Below are positions 17,301 to 25,634 of a stretch of DNA of 64,000 bases, piece by piece; the stretch's first letter is position 1, and every line of letters starts with the position of its first letter. The position numbers and the translations under genes are program-made. This DNA comes from Flavobacterium aquidurense. GTDB lineage: Bacteria > Bacteroidota > Bacteroidia > Flavobacteriales > Flavobacteriaceae. Below the pieces are notes generated by a model. It was given only the letters and a program-made list of their open reading frames with translations. It made no database searches and was not told where the DNA came from. Location of the stretch: positions 310,001-374,000 of the forward strand of contig NZ_JRLF01000012.1 in assembly GCF_001404985.1 (NCBI RefSeq), read 5' to 3'.

Positions 17301-18994
17301 GAACCACTAACAGTAAGATTTCCGCTTGACGGAGAAACATTCCCAAACAAAGTTGCTGTTGCAGGATTGAATATGGCAGTATTTCCGCTTGAGTAAATTT
17401 TGATATTCGTAATATCAGAAATATTCGTAGTTCCTGCCATCGTAAATTTTAAGGCACTCACCGTAAGCGGATTTATTGTACCGCTTACAGCAGCTTTTAC
17501 CGCAATTATACGTTGGTTTAGATCTCCAATTCCGGTTGGCAATTCGGTTTGAACCAATGAAACCGAGTTAATCTGCATTTCGTTGGTTTGCGCAATTACC
17601 ATTGCTCCGTTATTTAAAGTTCCCGGATGATTGTTTCCTGAAATATCCGGAACGTTTGTGCCGCTAATATTTTCAAAATCCCAGGCAGCGATTAAGTTGG
17701 TTTGAGGTCCGTTGACAATGGCCGTTTTATCAGTTACGATTTCTGCCGCTGTCATGGCTTTATTCCAAAAACGGATATCATCTAACTCTGCATTCATATA
17801 CGATGTAAAATTGCTTAGTGTTCCAAATAATAAATCTCCTGTATTCGAAACGGTATTTGTTCCGCCAATGTTGGCTGTTGTTTTAGTTTGTTGCAAAACA
17901 CCATCAACATAAATTTTACAGCTTGTGGTAGCAACATCTACTACCATGGCCAAATGATGCCAAATATTATTTGCGACATTTGATGTTCCATATGGAGGTC
18001 CCGCCGCTCCGCCGCTTGTCGTTAGATTTACTCCAAATTGTCCGCCACCGGCAGATGTATTATTGATAAATTCATAACCAATTCCTGCACCTCCGGGACG
18101 TTTGCTTAAAATGCGTTTTCCAAAATCTGAGGTTTTAATTTTGCACGTAATCGTCAAACTTTGACCCGCCGTTATATTAAAATCAGCATGATTCACAACC
18201 GACATATAATCGTTTACGCCATCTAAAGACAGAATCATTGGGAAAGCATTCGAAGTTGTTGGCGATCCCACAAGAGTTCCGGAATGACTATTTCCCGAAA
18301 CATCAGGAACAGAAGTGCCGCTTATGTTTTCAAAATTCCACGCTGCCAGAAGATTTGCCGCCGGAGCATTGACAACTGCAGTCATGTCTGCTTGTAATTC
18401 AAGTGCAGTCATGGCTTTATTCCAAACGCGAACGTTATCGATTTGACCTGCCCATTTATAACTGTTTCCGGAATCTGAAGTTGCACCTATAACAAAATTT
18501 AAAGCGTTCGAAAAATCAGATGTTACAGAAGTAAATACCTTTCCGGTATTGGCCAAAACACCATCAATATAACCGTACATCGTTCTATTGCTTGAAGCGT
18601 CCAGAACTAAAGCAATGTGATGCCAGGTTCCGTCAGCAATAGAATTGGCAGAATATCCTGCGGTACTTATATTATTGGGAGTTCCGGTTCCGCTCATATT
18701 CATGGCAAATTTTCCGGCATTGGTTCCGTTTCCCGTCCAGAATTCGTATCCATTTCCTGTAGCGCCGTTTCGTTTGGCAAAAATCCTGGGTGTTCCGGTT
18801 GCTGTTGTGGTTTTTATCCAGCAGGTAATGGTTTTATTCTGACTTGCGCCGAAATCTAAATCAGGATGATCCGGAACTGTCATAAAAGTAGAAATTCCAT
18901 CGAGGTTCAAAACCTTACCACTTTGTGCTTGTAAACTGCTGGTACAGTATAAACACATAAAACACGAACAAAATAAGCGTAATAAATTTTTCAT
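14342..18994 (-). CDS. Secreted sialidase fused to a sialate O-acetylesterase-like SGNH domain, T9SS cargo
   Basis: A 1550-residue multidomain protein. In order: signal peptide (1-24); two LamG/concanavalin-like domains (about 28-220 and 252-440); a BNR-neuraminidase N-terminal domain (about 475-615); an exo-sialidase (about 620-955) with YRIP at 636-639, five Asp boxes of form SxDxGxTW at 674, 736, 801, 847 and 905, and the Tyr pair of IGIYYENG near 940; a linker; an SGNH esterase domain (about 1070-1335) with GQSN (Ser1084), WHQGE at 1219-1223 and CHYG (His1312); and a type IX secretion C-terminal domain (about 1470-1550, NPTSDIFNITI ... GIYLLQI ... KIIKK). It would cut terminal sialic acid and strip its O-acetyl groups at the cell surface or outside. 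It opens the nagA-EamA operon. Confidence 0.92.
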   Translation of the reverse strand: MKNLLRLFCSCFMCLYCTSSLQAQSGKVLNLDGISTFMTVPDHPDLDFGASQNKTITCWIKTTTATGTPRIFAKRNGATGNGYEFWTGNGTNAGKFAMNMSGTGTPNNISTAGYSANSIADGTWHHIALVLDASSNRTMYGYIDGVLANTGKVFTSVTSDFSNALNFVIGATSDSGNSYKWAGQIDNVRVWNKAMTALELQADMTAVVNAPAANLLAAWNFENISGTSVPDVSGNSHSGTLVGSPTTSNAFPMILSLDGVNDYMSVVNHADFNITAGQSLTITCKIKTSDFGKRILSKRPGGAGIGYEFINNTSAGGGQFGVNLTTSGGAAGPPYGTSNVANNIWHHLAMVVDVATTSCKIYVDGVLQQTKTTANIGGTNTVSNTGDLLFGTLSNFTSYMNAELDDIRFWNKAMTAAEIVTDKTAIVNGPQTNLIAAWDFENISGTNVPDISGNNHPGTLNNGAMVIAQTNEMQINSVSLVQTELPTGIGDLNQRIIAVKAAVSGTINPLTVSALKFTMAGTTNISDITNIKIYSSGNTAIFNPATATLFGNVSPSSGNLTVSGSKALVNGDNYFWITYDVSATATEGNLLDATCESIVANSITYNTTSNTVSGNRVVLLANTLLFTPGDAGSASYRIPAIITAADGSLVTVTDKRWNGAGDLAAKIDPVVRRSTDNGKTWSAPVTIANFGASTGAGDAALVLDKTTGELLCLVSAEKGFFASTNAAPAKVLVIHSTDNGVTWGTPVDITSQIYGPNPGWKGLFVASGRAHQLRDGKIVAAIAVRENVSGTERISNYMITSADHGVTWTASTGRAEIDGDEAKVVELNNGNIMMSIRNPGTRRFNVSTDKGATWGTAYNQTSISDPNCDGDFIRYTSTLDGYDKNRLLHSIPFSGSRKNVSVQLSTDEGTTWGSPKTIFTRASAYSSLTILPDGTIGIYYENGESSTYQMYFVRFSLNWLTNGADTYTAPNSAVTFSSIPQDLQFYARNSNNNATVKVVGTTQIQNLNTITVDFYRNDTFLKSVNQKLDYANGSASFDLSGTIKSELAQYKIIVSTIDLLGNKKVITERKDLVAGDSFVIMGQSNSHPTRPGYTFTNPFLRSYGIQTGNTNYDTYNTSDATQQSWGLAQANQTGAISSANPTYFAGPYMVGVWGLEMMDKLSAELQIPICVINGGAGSSTIEQNIPSSTNRLDLSTVYGRTLYRVQKAGLQNDIKAVFWHQGEKNADGTFTNYPTNFETMYNNWKADYPALAKVYVFQTNLNSCYGAASVNQAKMREWQRTLPQLHNDITVFPMVGTPAMQSGDGNESPYCHYGLQGYKTMGERVSYVVEKDLYEVSFTENPLAPNIIDAYFSKSDKTQIKLIFDNNNLIAQSNVASYALKDYFYLDGISGKIASLSITGNTVTLDLATSSSAQKISYLSNSMYNDNSGIYAGPYLTNTKGIGALTFNDYPVSAYSALSTKKTSDYDIDSKFNVLAEPNPTSDIFNITINNAKGNVTIKIVDVSGKVIQKTTLSNSETSKTFSLGNKTSGIYLLQISDSETTLSRKIIKK

Positions 18995-19154
18995 AGTTTT
19001 TATATTTGGTTAAAAAATTGGTTAATAAGCATAAGGTTGGGTAACGAACTACTTGATGGAAAAACTGGATTTTATAGTAGCATATTCAATATCATTTTGT
19101 TGTTTTTTTTAATGCAGATTTTATTTTTAATAGGTGCTTTAAAGGCACATTGAT

Positions 19155-20366
19155 TTACAGGCTTTGATTTTCATGTTTCATTGTTTTTTCAAAATATTCG
19201 TTTAATATTTGTGTGCAATACCATTCCTGACGCGGCAAATGAAATGGGCCTTTATAAAGGTTTCCTTTCGCAGTTTGCGCCACAGTTCCGTCTCTGTGTA
19301 AATACCCAAACCATTCTCCGTTTTCTTTATCATGGAATTTACTGTATGCATAATCATGAATCATTTTATGCCATTTTGCATATTTTTCGTCACCGGTCAT
19401 GGTATATGCCAGTAATGTTGCAATAATTACTTCGTTATGAGGCCACCAGAATTTCATATCCTGCCAATATTCCTGAACCGGTTTACCGTAAACATCACAG
19501 AAATATAAAATTCCGCCATGTTCTTTGTCCCAACCGCGTTCCCACATATAATCAAGCATTTTACAGCCTAATTCAATCAAATGAGGATCATTATTTCTGT
19601 ATTTTGCTTCGTGCAGGATAAACCATGCACCTTCAATAGCGTGACCCGGATTTAAAGTTCGTCCATCTATATGATCGATTATTTCGCCATCTGGAGACAC
19701 TTGTTCCATGACACATTTTATGTCGTGTTTTACAAAATCACGTTCGATTTCGGCAATCCAATTTGTGATCCATTCATCGCAACGCGGATCTCCAATGGTT
19801 TCCCTGATTTGTTGTGCCGTATTGATCATAATCATAGGAGAGCCAATTCCTTTCGACGGGCGTTCTCCTGTATATTTTGGCTCTAATAATCCCGGAGTAC
19901 TCGAATATTTGATGCATTCTCCAAATAAATAACGTGCCTGCTCTGCCACAACTTCATTACCGCTCGCTTTTGCATAAGCGCTCATCGCAATCACAGCAAA
20001 GGTTTCAGAGAAATAATAACGTCGTTTGCGAATTGGGTTTCCTTTGCGCGTTACGTGAAAAAACATTCTTCCATCTGTATCAAAACAATGTTGGTTTAGG
20101 AAATCGATTCCGGATTTTGCACCGTCCAGCCATTCTTGTTTAGGCTCAATCGTATTGTAAAGTGTCGATAATAACCAGGCAGTTCTACCCTGAAACCAAA
20201 CCGATTTATCATCATCGATTAAAACACCATTTTGATCACGCATTAATAAATAACCGCCGTGAATAGTATCAATAGATTGTGGAAACCAAAATGGTACTGT
20301 ATCCTGTAATAATTGATGCTGATAAAAATCTTTTAGTTGTAGTAGATCAGTATTTGAATAACTCAT
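19155..20366 (-). CDS. N-acylglucosamine 2-epimerase (AGE / renin-binding protein family)
   Basis: A 403-residue alpha/alpha-barrel enzyme that interconverts N-acetylmannosamine and N-acetylglucosamine, linking the sialic acid lyase product to the GlcNAc pathway. Family landmarks are HGGY near 36, the R-T-A-W stretch 'WFQGRTAWLLS', NPGHAIEGAW near 250, WWPHNE near 320 and GPFHLPRQEW near 378, the last three carrying conserved His residues. Length equals the family norm. It lies between the sialidase and the second esterase. In Bacteroidota this type of epimerase replaces the NanE/NanK route, and I see no NanE or NanK here. Confidence 0.93.
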   Translation of the reverse strand: MSYSNTDLLQLKDFYQHQLLQDTVPFWFPQSIDTIHGGYLLMRDQNGVLIDDDKSVWFQGRTAWLLSTLYNTIEPKQEWLDGAKSGIDFLNQHCFDTDGRMFFHVTRKGNPIRKRRYYFSETFAVIAMSAYAKASGNEVVAEQARYLFGECIKYSSTPGLLEPKYTGERPSKGIGSPMIMINTAQQIRETIGDPRCDEWITNWIAEIERDFVKHDIKCVMEQVSPDGEIIDHIDGRTLNPGHAIEGAWFILHEAKYRNNDPHLIELGCKMLDYMWERGWDKEHGGILYFCDVYGKPVQEYWQDMKFWWPHNEVIIATLLAYTMTGDEKYAKWHKMIHDYAYSKFHDKENGEWFGYLHRDGTVAQTAKGNLYKGPFHLPRQEWYCTQILNEYFEKTMKHENQSL

Positions 20367-20482
20367 TTTATATATGTTTTTGACTTAGTTTTTGTATTTA
20401 CTAAGGGGTGATTTCTTTTTTACACGCAGATCACGCGGATTTAATTATAATTTGTGTCTGTTTTTCTCTCGCAGATCACGCT

Positions 20483-20498
20483 CCCGATAGCTATCGGG
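20483..20498. repeat. 16-bp perfect palindrome CCCGATAGCTATCGGG
   Basis: A perfect GC-rich palindrome inside an AT-rich intergenic stretch with CGCAGATCACG repeats on both sides. The core CTATCGGG also appears in the repeat at 3452-3583. It looks like a REP-type intergenic unit. Confidence 0.6.
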
Positions 20499-20550
20499 AT
20501 AAACAGATTTTATTTTAATGTGTTTTTTTTGTTGAAGCACATTTTATTTC

Positions 20551-20632
20551 TTTCTTCTCACATCTCACATCTTTCTTCTCACATCTTTCTTCTCACATCT
20601 TTCATCTTTCATCTTTCATCTTTCATCTTTCT
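20551..20632. repeat. Short tandem repeat array (TTTCATC / TTTCTTCTCACATC units)
   Basis: Several 14-bp units TTTCTTCTCACATC pass into about five 7-bp units TTTCATC. The last units overlap the stop codon of the esterase gene (stop at 20623-20625, in the first heptamer read on the minus strand). Changes in copy number would therefore mostly alter the 3' untranslated region. Confidence 0.75.
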
Positions 20633-22719
20633 CTATCTAATTCCAATTGAAAAGTCGAGCACGGCAAATTTGCTTCATTAACCAGATTTGCTGTTGTGTA
20701 CGGTTTCCAGGCGTATAAAACTGTTTTTATCTTTTCACCTTTCGGAACAAGAATTGATACTTCATTTTTTATGATTGTCGCTTTACTTTCGATTCGGATT
20801 CCTTTTTCGGTTACCAATTCAAAACCTGTTAATTCTTTTTTATTGGCTGTCGATAATGATTTTGCATTCGAAAAAGAAACTACAATTTGATCTCCTTTTT
20901 GAAATGCTTTTACTACCGATGGTCCGTTTGCGATTATATTTTTTCCGTATGTATATTTTAAGGCCAAAAGCGCCAGACGATCTCCAACCTGCTTTTTTTG
21001 AATAGGATGAACATTTGTAGCATCACCATAATCCATACTAATTGCCATGCCGCTATTGGCAATATTTTTTTGGATTTTGGTTTGTGCATCTCTAAAGGAC
21101 GGCCAGGCCGGACGATCTGTTCCTGACAATTGAACATAATAAAAGGGTAGGGAAGTGCCCCACGCTTTACGCCAGTTTCTAACCAAAACAGGCATTAAAT
21201 GTTCGTATAATTCGGTGTTATGCGCGTTGCTTTCTCCCTGATACCAGAGAATTCCTTTTATAGGGAAATTGGTAAAATGGGTTACGCCAGCTTCATAATT
21301 GTAACTCGGTCCGTAAGGATGTCTTTGCTTTGGATTTTTGGCATTTTTCAAATTTTCATCGGCGCGTGATCTTACCCACGGCATCATAAAATCAGATTTT
21401 CGCCAGTTAGTCAATACATCGACTATTTTATCATCATGTTCTAAAGTATATCTGTCTATCCAGGATTCTATGGGTGATCCGCCAACAGCAACTTGTATTA
21501 ACCCAATCGGGATATTTTCTTCATGTATTATATTTTCTCCGAAGTAATAGGCAATGGCCGAAAAATCTTTGGCACTTACAGAATCACTGATCTTCCATTT
21601 TCCTGAGAAGAATTCCAGGCGATTGGTTTTTTCTAAAGTAATAGAATCCCATGCTTTTTCATCAGTTTCAGCAATGGCTTCAAAATTAAATAATCGAAGA
21701 TTGGTATTTTTGATGGCTTTTTTAACCTCAGCCATTCCATTTTCTGATTTATAGAGCGGGAATGCCATATTTGATTGTCCGGAACAAAACCAGACATCAC
21801 CAATCAGAATATTTTTTAGAACGATATTTTTTTCTTTAGATGAAATTGTAATCTGATGTGTTCCGCCGGATTTCATAGCAGGAAAAACTGCTTTCCATTT
21901 TCCGAATTCGTTTGTGGTAACAATTTCTTTATGATTATTAAAAGAGATTTCGATTTTATCACCTCCATTTGCAGTTCCGTAAATTACGATTGGCTGGTTT
22001 CTTTGTAAAACCATATTATCGCTAAAAACAGGAGCTAGTTTTAATCCGCCAAAATCTTGTGTAATGTTGCTGTAAACTGTTTGTGCCAGAATTGTTGCGC
22101 CTTCTTTTATAGGATGTAAAGCATCAGGAAAAAGATCTGGACGATTGTATAATTTTTCGTGAAGGTCAATTAAACCCACATTATTCGCTTTTGCAATTGC
22201 TTGAATATGTTCCTGAATTTGCCAGAACCAATCACGTGTTCCGGATTTAAAACGCGGATGTTCATTGAATATCGGCGTCATTCGGCAAATGAAAATTTTC
22301 ACTTTCGGATTTTGTGTTTTTAAAGTATCAATCAGCCAGGAATAATCGGCATCAAAATCTTCTTTATAATTGGGCCAGTTTCTGGGATCGGTGTCATTTA
22401 ATCCCAAATGGATAATGGCAATATCCGGACGATAGGCGATTGCTTCGGCACATTTTTCGGTTTTAAAATACGGTGTACTTCCTTTTTTTAAAAGTGTTGC
22501 TCCGCTATGTCCAAAATTTTTGACCTCATATTGGTTTCCTGTTAAAAGCTGAAGCTGCGAAGGATAAGATTCCGTTTGTGGATTACCTAAAAGATAACCT
22601 GCCGTTACAGAATCTCCAATACAAGCTATTTTTATTGGAGTTTGCGCTCTCATTTCAAAATTTAAAATCATTGAAAGGAGTAGGATTATAATATGAATAT
22701 TTCTATTTTTTGTTCTCAT
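20623..22719 (-). CDS. Two-domain SGNH hydrolase / sialate O-acetylesterase
   Basis: A 698-residue exported enzyme with signal peptide (about 1-25, cleavage near MRAQ). The first domain is a GDSL/SGNH hydrolase (about 28-215) with GDSVTAG, GLNDTDP and DALHP (the Asp-x-x-His pair). The second (about 220-690) is a sialate O-acetylesterase with WFCSGQSNMAFPL (Ser), 'VGGSPIESW' and WYQGESN. It would remove O-acetyl groups from sialic acids so that the lyase can act. It lies upstream of the epimerase, transcribed the same way. Together with the sialidase fusion this gives the locus three esterase-type domains, suggesting heavily acetylated sialic acids as substrate. Confidence 0.9.
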   Translation of the reverse strand: MRTKNRNIHIIILLLSMILNFEMRAQTPIKIACIGDSVTAGYLLGNPQTESYPSQLQLLTGNQYEVKNFGHSGATLLKKGSTPYFKTEKCAEAIAYRPDIAIIHLGLNDTDPRNWPNYKEDFDADYSWLIDTLKTQNPKVKIFICRMTPIFNEHPRFKSGTRDWFWQIQEHIQAIAKANNVGLIDLHEKLYNRPDLFPDALHPIKEGATILAQTVYSNITQDFGGLKLAPVFSDNMVLQRNQPIVIYGTANGGDKIEISFNNHKEIVTTNEFGKWKAVFPAMKSGGTHQITISSKEKNIVLKNILIGDVWFCSGQSNMAFPLYKSENGMAEVKKAIKNTNLRLFNFEAIAETDEKAWDSITLEKTNRLEFFSGKWKISDSVSAKDFSAIAYYFGENIIHEENIPIGLIQVAVGGSPIESWIDRYTLEHDDKIVDVLTNWRKSDFMMPWVRSRADENLKNAKNPKQRHPYGPSYNYEAGVTHFTNFPIKGILWYQGESNAHNTELYEHLMPVLVRNWRKAWGTSLPFYYVQLSGTDRPAWPSFRDAQTKIQKNIANSGMAISMDYGDATNVHPIQKKQVGDRLALLALKYTYGKNIIANGPSVVKAFQKGDQIVVSFSNAKSLSTANKKELTGFELVTEKGIRIESKATIIKNEVSILVPKGEKIKTVLYAWKPYTTANLVNEANLPCSTFQLELDRER

Positions 22720-22851
22720 TTTTTCTTAGAACTATATATTAAAAATGTGGCAATTATAAGCTGGGCAGAACGCATGGCTCCGCCCGGGCTTATAAAAAAA
22801 CCAAAAAACAACTAACTCTTAAATTGTAAAAAAGGGGTGAACGATTAGAAC

Positions 22852-24093
22852 CTATGCATCTGCAAAATCATTGACTTTGGGACGCAAAAAACTGATTTGA
22901 ACCAGTAAGGCAAGCAATACCACTCCGGCCATTAAGGCAAAACCAAAACCTAAAGTTCCTGAATCTGCTGATTTGCCCAATAGCGATGTAACCAACGCTC
23001 CGCAGCCAACTCCTGTCATGTTAAGAACTCCATAAGCGGTTGCCCGATGTTTCGACGAGACAAACTGACAAATGATGGGCATATTATTCGCATCGAACAT
23101 TCCGTAGCCAATACCAAAACATAAAACGGCTCCAACGACGTGAAATAGAGAATGCCCAAAACCAATCAGCATCAGTGCAGGAATGGTTAAACTCAGTCCG
23201 ATTGCGCTGGTATAAACGCGGCCTTTTATATTTTTCTGAACCCATTTATCGGATAAAATCCCTCCGAAAATAACGCCTATTAAGGATGAAACTGAAATTG
23301 TAATGGTGGCGATAGGACCTGCCTGATCCATAGAAATATTCAGGTTGTCTGAGAATAAGGTAGGAAGCCAGTTTTTTGTTGCCCAACCCGGTAAACTTAT
23401 AATGGCGAAATAAAATAAAATCACCCAAAATGAAATGTTGGTAAACAATAACGCCAAACCTTTAAAAAGGGAATCTTTTTCGTGGGTTTTATTAAACTCA
23501 GGATCAAAAACTTTAGCTGTGACTTTTTTCTCGTATAAAAAGAAAACCAAAACGATTGAATAGACAATTCCCACAATACCAAAATGATGAAAAGTAGTAT
23601 GCCACGAAAATTTTGCTGCGATTGTTGCACCAAAACCACCCAAAGCAGATCCTACATAAAGCCCCGTCATGTGAATACCAATTGCCAGCGATCTCGTTTT
23701 TTGCTGATGATAATCGGCTATTAGAGACAATCCTGCCGGAATATACAAAGCTTCACTCACGCCCATAACGGCTCTTAACCAGTAAATTTGATTGTATGTT
23801 GTGGCATATCCCATAGCATATGTTACGGCTGACCAAACAAATAAACTGCCAATAATTAGCCATTTTCGGTTTAGTTTATCGGCAATAATTCCGGAAACTG
23901 GACTCATTAAAGCATAAATCCAAAGAAAAATGGCCATTAAACGTCCAAAATTTTCACCTGAAACCAGTTCAGGAATGTCGGCTTCCATAGACGGTCGCAT
24001 GGTAGCCAGCATTTGTCTGTCCATATAGTTGAGCAACGCTACAATCCAGAGTAACGCAACGACTAACCAGGGATAATATTTAGAGTTTTTCAT
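22852..24093 (-). CDS. MFS transporter, probable sialic acid or hexuronate-type importer
   Basis: A 413-residue inner-membrane protein with 12 predicted helices. It belongs to the anion:cation symporter-like group by 'LLNYMDRQMLATMRPSM' at the start, 'GIIADKLNRKWLI' after helix 2 and 'RAVMGVSEALYIPAGLSLIADYH'. Its place between the mutarotase/lyase genes and the esterase/epimerase genes makes it the likely carrier of N-acetylneuraminate across the inner membrane (NanT role). That is inference from context. Confidence 0.85.
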   Translation of the reverse strand: MKNSKYYPWLVVALLWIVALLNYMDRQMLATMRPSMEADIPELVSGENFGRLMAIFLWIYALMSPVSGIIADKLNRKWLIIGSLFVWSAVTYAMGYATTYNQIYWLRAVMGVSEALYIPAGLSLIADYHQQKTRSLAIGIHMTGLYVGSALGGFGATIAAKFSWHTTFHHFGIVGIVYSIVLVFFLYEKKVTAKVFDPEFNKTHEKDSLFKGLALLFTNISFWVILFYFAIISLPGWATKNWLPTLFSDNLNISMDQAGPIATITISVSSLIGVIFGGILSDKWVQKNIKGRVYTSAIGLSLTIPALMLIGFGHSLFHVVGAVLCFGIGYGMFDANNMPIICQFVSSKHRATAYGVLNMTGVGCGALVTSLLGKSADSGTLGFGFALMAGVVLLALLVQISFLRPKVNDFADA

Positions 24094-24128
24094 ATTTTGA
24101 TATGCTTTTTTGTTTAATCGGTTATTTT

Positions 24129-24270
24129 TTTAAACACATAGAGACATAGTTTTTATAGCTTGAAAAGGCGTTTCACTTGAAATAAAACTCATAGCGCTAT
24201 GTGAAAAAAAATATGTTTTTTTAGAATCACCTTTACTTTGATTTTGAACCTATGTTTCTATGTGTTTAAA
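24129..24270. repeat. 142-bp non-coding element with 21-bp terminal inverted repeats
   Basis: The left end TTTAAACACATAGAGACATAG and right end CTATGTTTCTATGTGTTTAAA are inverted repeats with one mismatch. The middle holds the palindrome CATAGCGCTATG (24190-24201). The form is that of a MITE. Confidence 0.7.
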
Positions 24271-24271
24271 T

Positions 24272-24445
24272 TTTTTTGCCACTGATTAAAAAGATTATAA
24301 TGATTTTTATTGGTGGTAATTTGTGCAATTAGTGTTTAATTTTTTTCTCGCAGATTTGGCAGATTTTATTTTATTTTTTTGCCACTGATTAAAAAGATTA
24401 TAATGATTTTAATTCGTAGTAATTTGTGTAATTCGTGTTTAATCT
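24272..24445. repeat. Two direct copies of a ~70-bp intergenic repeat
   Basis: The sequence beginning TTTTTTGCCACTGATTAAAA occurs at about 24272-24341 and again at about 24375-24445 with few changes, separated by a CGCAGATTTGGCAGATT piece. The second copy ends at the stop codon of the mutarotase gene. No gene lies in 24094-24446. Confidence 0.75.
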
Positions 24446-24446
24446 T

Positions 24447-25604
24447 TTATTTGATAGTTCCCAACATTACGTCAGGAGTACGGATTCCGGGTTTTATTTC
24501 TCCATTTGATAAAACGACTTTATCATTCCAGATTGTTGCTGTTGTCGTTACCTGGGCAAGAAAAGGCAGTTCGCCAATTTTTGACCATATATTTGTGTGT
24601 GTGTTGTATACTAAAATGTCGTTGTAAAAACCTTTGTGTGTTGTATTTAAAATGTTTTTTTCGGCGATTAGTTTTGCTTTTTCTTCTTCAGAAGTGGCGC
24701 TTGCAATTTGAGATAAATAGGTTTCGATTTTATGAAAAGTAGTTCCGTTATCTCCGCCAAGAATTAAAATATATTCATTACCAACAGCAACCCCTGCGCC
24801 GGCAGAAAAGTTGGTAGTTTTTCCGTCACAGATATTAGCTTTGGTTTCCCAAGTTTGTTCTTTGAGATCAAAAACTAAAGTTGTGTTATGTAAATCGCTA
24901 ATTCCTGATGCAGTTTTAGTTCTTCCTCCAATAACATAAATTTTATTATTTTGGATCACCGAAACTGAATTCGCTAAAGCAAAAGGTAATTTTGTCAACG
25001 ATTTCCATTCCGGTTTTTCGGCATTCAAATCAAGAGTAAAAACTAAATCTGAGGATTGTTTTGCTTCGTCTCCGCCAATAGCGTAAATTATATTCTCTAA
25101 ATGTGTAAGTGCAATATTGGTAATTGCTAATGGGAACTCGGGTAATGACTTTGTTTCAACTTCATTTTTATCAGCATTCCAATTTAGGATATACGCTTTA
25201 TTCGAAAGTCCGTTTTCATTTTCTCCGCCTACATAAACAACTCCCAGATTTGTTGTTGTATTTCCCGGATAGGCGATTGCTTCGGGTAATGTATTGGTAA
25301 CTTTTTTGTTCCAATGGAAATCATCGCCTGCTTTTTCTAAAATATGAATTTCATTCGAATAATGTTTTTTTCCTCCTTCCCAAGGCATTTTATCAGGAAA
25401 ATTAGCTCCTCCGGCAACAATCAAAACGTCATTGCTTATTCCGTTTATCGGGCCTGCAAAACCCAAAGAAAGACTTCCGTCAGCATTTTGTAATTGTGCT
25501 GCTTTTTTCCATTCGACATTTGTAATCTTTGTTTTTTGCGAAAAACCAACTGTTGTAGACATAATAAAAATAGTAAGGATTAAGGAAGAAAAAGACGTAT
25601 TCAT
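24447..25604 (-). CDS. N-acetylneuraminate epimerase/mutarotase-like kelch protein (NanM-like)
   Basis: A 385-residue exported protein with signal peptide (MNTSFSSLILTIFIMSTTVGFSQ). It is built of kelch repeats: 'VLIVAGGANFPD', 'VVYVGGENENG', 'IYAIGGDEAK', 'IYVIGGRTKTASG' and 'YILILGGDNGT'. The opening 'AGPINGISNDVLIVAGGANFPD' matches the cyclically permuted mutarotase family, which speeds alpha/beta conversion of free sialic acid in the periplasm. It starts 30 bp after nanA and is co-transcribed with it. Confidence 0.9.
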   Translation of the reverse strand: MNTSFSSLILTIFIMSTTVGFSQKTKITNVEWKKAAQLQNADGSLSLGFAGPINGISNDVLIVAGGANFPDKMPWEGGKKHYSNEIHILEKAGDDFHWNKKVTNTLPEAIAYPGNTTTNLGVVYVGGENENGLSNKAYILNWNADKNEVETKSLPEFPLAITNIALTHLENIIYAIGGDEAKQSSDLVFTLDLNAEKPEWKSLTKLPFALANSVSVIQNNKIYVIGGRTKTASGISDLHNTTLVFDLKEQTWETKANICDGKTTNFSAGAGVAVGNEYILILGGDNGTTFHKIETYLSQIASATSEEEKAKLIAEKNILNTTHKGFYNDILVYNTHTNIWSKIGELPFLAQVTTTATIWNDKVVLSNGEIKPGIRTPDVMLGTIK

Positions 25605-25634
25605 ATGGGTTTGTTTTAGAGAAAACGAACGGAT

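Noticed and set aside
16806..18859. Several plus-strand frames opposite the sialidase gene
   Set aside because: They are antisense shadows of the strong Asp-box and LamG coding sequence, with no promoter or family features.
22750..22800. Hairpin TTATAAGC ... GCTTATAA between esterase and MFS genes as a terminator
   Set aside because: The A run follows on the plus strand, so on the minus strand there is no T run after the stem; it may be a plain intergenic hairpin.
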